Shown: positions 61,677 through 64,000 of the stretch, piece after piece
How positions within the stretch are numbered: the first letter of the stretch is position 1
Layout of the letters: every line of letters begins with the position of its first letter
Assembly (NCBI GenBank): GCA_965228065.1
Contig: OZ245788.1
Span: 4,340,001-4,404,000 of the forward strand
Direction: 5' to 3'
Source of the DNA: Sphingobium_A sp965228065
Lineage (GTDB): Bacteria > Pseudomonadota > Alphaproteobacteria > Sphingomonadales > Sphingomonadaceae
DNA: 64,000 bases
Notes under the pieces: model-generated
Told to the model about the DNA's origin: nothing
The model's input: the letters and a program-made list of their open reading frames with translations, nothing else
The model's database searches: none
Translations under genes and position numbers: made by a program

Positions 61677-62512
61677 GATTTCCTCCGCAGCGGCAAGCTC
61701 GCGAATTTGCGGACCTGCTCGGTGATCGCGATCTCGGCGGGCAGCCGCTCCATCGATGTGGCGCCATAGAAGCCGTCGACGTTCGGGCATTTTTCGAGGA
61801 CGATCTCGACATCGGCCGGCGAGGAGATCGGCCCGCCATGGCAGAGCACGATGACATCGGACCGCTCGCCGCGCGATGCATCGATGATCTCGTTGACCAG
61901 CTCGGCGGCCTTGTCGAGGCTCATCGAGGTTTTGGCGCCAATCTGTCCGCCCGTGGTGAGCCCCATATGCGCAACGATGATGTCGGCGCCGGCGCGGGTC
62001 ATCTGCTTCGCCTGCTCGATGTCGAAGACGTAGGGGGTGGTCAGCAGGTCGGCGGCATTCGCGGCGGCGATCAGGTCGATCTCCTTGCTGTAGCTCATGC
62101 CGGTTTCTTCCAGGCTGAGCCGGAAGGATCCGTCGATCAGCCCGACCGTCGGAAAGTTCTGCACGCCCGCGAAACCCATCTCGGTGATCTCGCGCAGGAA
62201 GCGATCGGTCAGCAGAAACGGATCGGTGCCGTTGACGCCCGCGAGCACAGGGGTGTTCTCGACGATCGAGAGCACTTCCTTGCCCATGTCGAGAACGATG
62301 TCGTTGGCGTTGCCATAGGCGAGCAAACCGCTGAGCGATCCGCGCCCGGCCATGCGGAAACGGCCCGAATTGTAGATGATCAGCAGGTCGGCGCCGCCCT
62401 GTTCAGCACATTTCGCGGAAATGCCAGTGCCGGCACCGCTCCCGACGATCGGCATGCCCGATGCGATCTTCTCGCGAAACCGACTAACAATATCCTGACG
62501 TTTCCAGCGCAT
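61673..62512 (-). CDS. TIM-barrel PEP-hydrolase-like protein (Tm-1 C-terminal half homologue)
   Basis: A 279-aa TIM-barrel protein of the phosphoenolpyruvate-hydrolase-like/TIM-barrel signal-transduction family. Signatures: GMPIVGSGAGTGISAKCAEQ, DLLIIYNSGRFRM, TVGLIDGSFRLSLEETGM and CHGGPISSPADVEIVL. In plant Tm-1 proteins this domain is fused to a UPF0261 domain; here the UPF0261 gene lies immediately upstream (33 bp). The start has GGAGG 4 bases before the ATG. The true reaction in bacteria is not established to my knowledge. Confidence 0.88.
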   Translation of the reverse strand: MRWKRQDIVSRFREKIASGMPIVGSGAGTGISAKCAEQGGADLLIIYNSGRFRMAGRGSLSGLLAYGNANDIVLDMGKEVLSIVENTPVLAGVNGTDPFLLTDRFLREITEMGFAGVQNFPTVGLIDGSFRLSLEETGMSYSKEIDLIAAANAADLLTTPYVFDIEQAKQMTRAGADIIVAHMGLTTGGQIGAKTSMSLDKAAELVNEIIDASRGERSDVIVLCHGGPISSPADVEIVLEKCPNVDGFYGATSMERLPAEIAITEQVRKFASLPLRRKS

Positions 62513-62545
62513 AGAGCCTCCAAAAAAAGGGGGACAAGACGATGA

Positions 62546-63766
62546 TCAGCGCATCACCTTGCGATATTCCTCGACGATCGCTTCCGCGAACGCCTGATCA
62601 TTGATGTGGTGTGGGTATCGGACGATCCGGCGCGTCGGCCCCTGGATCACGGCCTTTTCGAGCTCGGCAAACAGGGCCGCATCCGCTTCGGGATCGTGGA
62701 AGGGGCCACCGGGCTTGTCGATGCCGGACACACCGCCTTCCGGGATCAGCAGAGTGAAGCCGGCATCGGGATGTGCATTCAGCTTGCGCGCGATCCAGCG
62801 GGCGCAGGCGATATTCTCCTCCACCGTGGTCCGCATCAAGGTGACGCTGCTGTTGTGGACGTAGAGATTGCGGTCACGGAACCGCTCGGGAACGCTGTCG
62901 ATCGGTCCAAAATTGACCATGTCGAGCGCGCCAACGGAAAGGACGTAGGGCATCTTGCGTTCGAGCATGACGTCGAACCGCGCCGGACCGCAGGCAAAGA
63001 CGCCGCCGACCACTTCGTCGGCAACCTCCGTGGTGGTGATATCGAGGACGCCGTCGAGCATGTCGCTGCCCGCCAGTTCCTCCATCGCACGTCCGCCGAC
63101 GCCGGTGGCGTGGAAGACGAGAGTGTCGAAGCCCATCGGCTCCAATATTTCACGGACGCTCGTGACGCACGGCGTGGTCACGCCGAACATGGTGATGCCA
63201 ACGGCGCGCTGGCCTTCGTCGGTGGAGGGTTCGAGACGCGCCATGCCGGCAATCGCCGCGGCTGCATTGCGATAGATCTGCCGGGAAACCCGGTTGAGGC
63301 CGGCGACGTCGACCACCGAGAACATCATGGTGATGTCGCTGGTGCCGATATAGCTGCTGGTGTCACCGCTGGCGACGGTGGAGACCATCAATTTGGGAAA
63401 ACCGATCGGCAGCCCGCGCATCGCGGAGGCGATCATCGCGGTGCCGCCGGTGCCGCCGAGGCCGATCGCACCGGAACAGCGGCCGGCACGATAGGCATCG
63501 ATCATGAAGCTGCGCAGCGCACGGCTCATCGCGGCGACGGCGGTACCGCGATCGGTGTGGCCCAGGACCGCACCGACGCCTTGCGGGTGGAAGGATGCGA
63601 CGGTCGTGCGATCGATACCGGGTTCGTCCATCGGCGGGTTCAGCGTACCGACATCGATCAGCACCGCGGAAACACCTTCGCCCCGAAGCGCGTTCGCCAG
63701 AAAATTGGCTTCCTCGAACTTGGTGTCGAGCGTGGCGAAAACATAAACTGGCGCCAGGTTGCTCAT
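62546..63766 (-). CDS. Tm-1-like ATP-binding protein (UPF0261)
   Basis: A 406-aa protein of the Tm-1/UPF0261 family, ATP-binding, homologous to the N-terminal half of tomato Tm-1. The start at 63766 (MSNLAPVYVFATLDTKFEEA) has GGGGAGG upstream. Key segments: GAIGLGGTGGTAMIASAM (glycine-rich nucleotide loop), MVSTVASGDTSSYIG, FHATGVGGRAMEEL and LIPEGGVSGID. It is first of a three-gene operon with the TIM-barrel protein and ThuA-cupin. The bacterial function is unknown; context suggests metabolism of an imported carbohydrate or aromatic compound. Confidence 0.9.
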   Translation of the reverse strand: MSNLAPVYVFATLDTKFEEANFLANALRGEGVSAVLIDVGTLNPPMDEPGIDRTTVASFHPQGVGAVLGHTDRGTAVAAMSRALRSFMIDAYRAGRCSGAIGLGGTGGTAMIASAMRGLPIGFPKLMVSTVASGDTSSYIGTSDITMMFSVVDVAGLNRVSRQIYRNAAAAIAGMARLEPSTDEGQRAVGITMFGVTTPCVTSVREILEPMGFDTLVFHATGVGGRAMEELAGSDMLDGVLDITTTEVADEVVGGVFACGPARFDVMLERKMPYVLSVGALDMVNFGPIDSVPERFRDRNLYVHNSSVTLMRTTVEENIACARWIARKLNAHPDAGFTLLIPEGGVSGIDKPGGPFHDPEADAALFAELEKAVIQGPTRRIVRYPHHINDQAFAEAIVEEYRKVMR

Positions 63767-63879
63767 CGCGGTCCTCCCCAAACCCATCTGTGCGGGCTCG
63801 ATCCAAACAATGCATGGACCGTGCCAAATCCAAAGATGGAGGCAGATGGCCATGCTCCCGGCCTTTTGTGCATCAACCG

Positions 63880-63928
63880 GTTGTCACTTGTGTAACCCTG
63901 TGACAACATGGTCGCCAAAGGTGACAAC
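63880..63928. promoter_or_regulatory. Three phased GTGACAAC/GTTGTCAC sites in divergent promoter
   Basis: GTTGTCAC (63880-63887) and GTGACAAC (63900-63907) form a dyad with a 12-bp spacer; a third copy, GTGACAAC, lies at 63921-63928. Centre spacings are 20 and 21 bp, two helical turns, so all three face the same side of the DNA. They lie between the Tm-1-like operon and a divergent plus-strand gene start. This looks like a multi-site operator for a local regulator. Confidence 0.6.
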
Positions 63929-63951
63929 ACCTAGGGAGGATGTAACAGGCA

Positions 63952-64000
63952 ATGCACAGTCTTGTCCGCGATCTTGCAAGAACCGCCAAGCACAAGGGTT
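63952..64000 (+). CDS. Start of an unidentified protein gene (cut by window end)
   Basis: An ATG at 63952 opens a frame reading MHSLVRDLARTAKHKG to the window end. AGGGAGGA lies about 10 bases upstream. It is divergent from the Tm-1-like operon and follows the three-site operator, so it could encode the operon's regulator. Too little is present to identify it. Confidence 0.4.
   Translation, partial: MHSLVRDLARTAKHKG

Noticed and set aside
1..64000. CRISPR arrays, tRNA/rRNA genes, insertion sequences, prophage or integrative elements
   Set aside because: I looked for regular spaced repeats, cloverleaf-like sequences, transposase or integrase motifs and attachment-site duplications and found none. 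A small RNA could still be missed without a covariance search.

Overview
The window is high-GC, gene-dense DNA that looks like the chromosome of a sphingomonad (Alphaproteobacteria, Sphingomonadales; Sphingomonas, Sphingobium or Novosphingobium type). The clues are the codon usage, a NodT-type outer-membrane factor behind an RND pump, a large TonB receptor whose mature N-terminus contains IIVTGSSIRG, stem-loop repeats with the core CGAGCGAAGTCGAG, and many chains of 4-bp gene overlaps. I saw no rRNA, tRNA, CRISPR array, insertion sequence, integrase or phage gene. The genus is an inference.

Layout. 1-4.7 kb: end of a leucyl aminopeptidase gene, a membrane-anchored serine hydrolase, an XRE-cupin regulator and a TetR regulator. 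4.8-10.5 kb: a complete tripartite RND efflux system divergent from the TetR gene, with a TetR-type palindrome between them. 10.7-13 kb: an alpha/beta hydrolase and a second beta-lactamase-like hydrolase.

13-30.4 kb (minus strand): a catabolic block. From upstream to downstream it encodes an amidohydrolase, a dipeptidase-like protein, a BASS transporter, an ornithine cyclodeaminase homologue, a cyclase/isatin-hydrolase-type metallohydrolase, both subunits of an indolepyruvate-type 2-oxoacid:ferredoxin oxidoreductase, a MarR regulator, a fused aminobenzoyl-CoA (salicylyl-CoA) monooxygenase/reductase, an SDR, another MarR, a crotonase, an acyl-CoA dehydrogenase, a hotdog thioesterase, a Rid protein and a glutaryl-CoA dehydrogenase. 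I read it as a CoA-dependent aerobic aromatic pathway. In the most attractive model isatin or another aryl-glyoxylate precursor is opened by the cyclase, turned directly into an aroyl-CoA by the ferredoxin oxidoreductase (no CoA ligase is present), dearomatised by the monooxygenase/reductase, and degraded to glutaryl-CoA and crotonyl-CoA. A divergent LysR gene, a CaiB-type CoA-transferase/racemase and an MFS exporter follow at 30.6-34.4 kb.

34.7-40 kb: an orphan hypothetical gene, a secreted M14 peptidase, a YcaQ-type DNA glycosylase and a coupled small gene. 40-54.9 kb: a surface-polysaccharide locus. RfbF and RfbG (CDP-4-keto-6-deoxyglucose) face a nine-gene minus-strand operon in which all eight junctions are ATGA overlaps: inositol-phosphatase-like, Wza, Wzz, GtrB-like GT2, GT-C enzyme, epimerase, TPP enzyme, GtrA and methyltransferase. 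An HpcH/HpaI aldolase gene lies just upstream. The set suggests a CDP-derived, possibly branched or C-methylated sugar delivered by a GtrA/GtrB/GT-C system.

55-64 kb: an M23 peptidase, a small HTH-like protein, a cytochrome c, a DUF1097 membrane protein, a large TonB receptor, and a three-gene operon for a ThuA-cupin fusion, a TIM-barrel PEP-hydrolase-like protein and a Tm-1-like (UPF0261) protein. The last two correspond to the two halves of plant Tm-1. An array of three GTGACAAC-type motifs separates this operon from a divergent gene that runs off the window.
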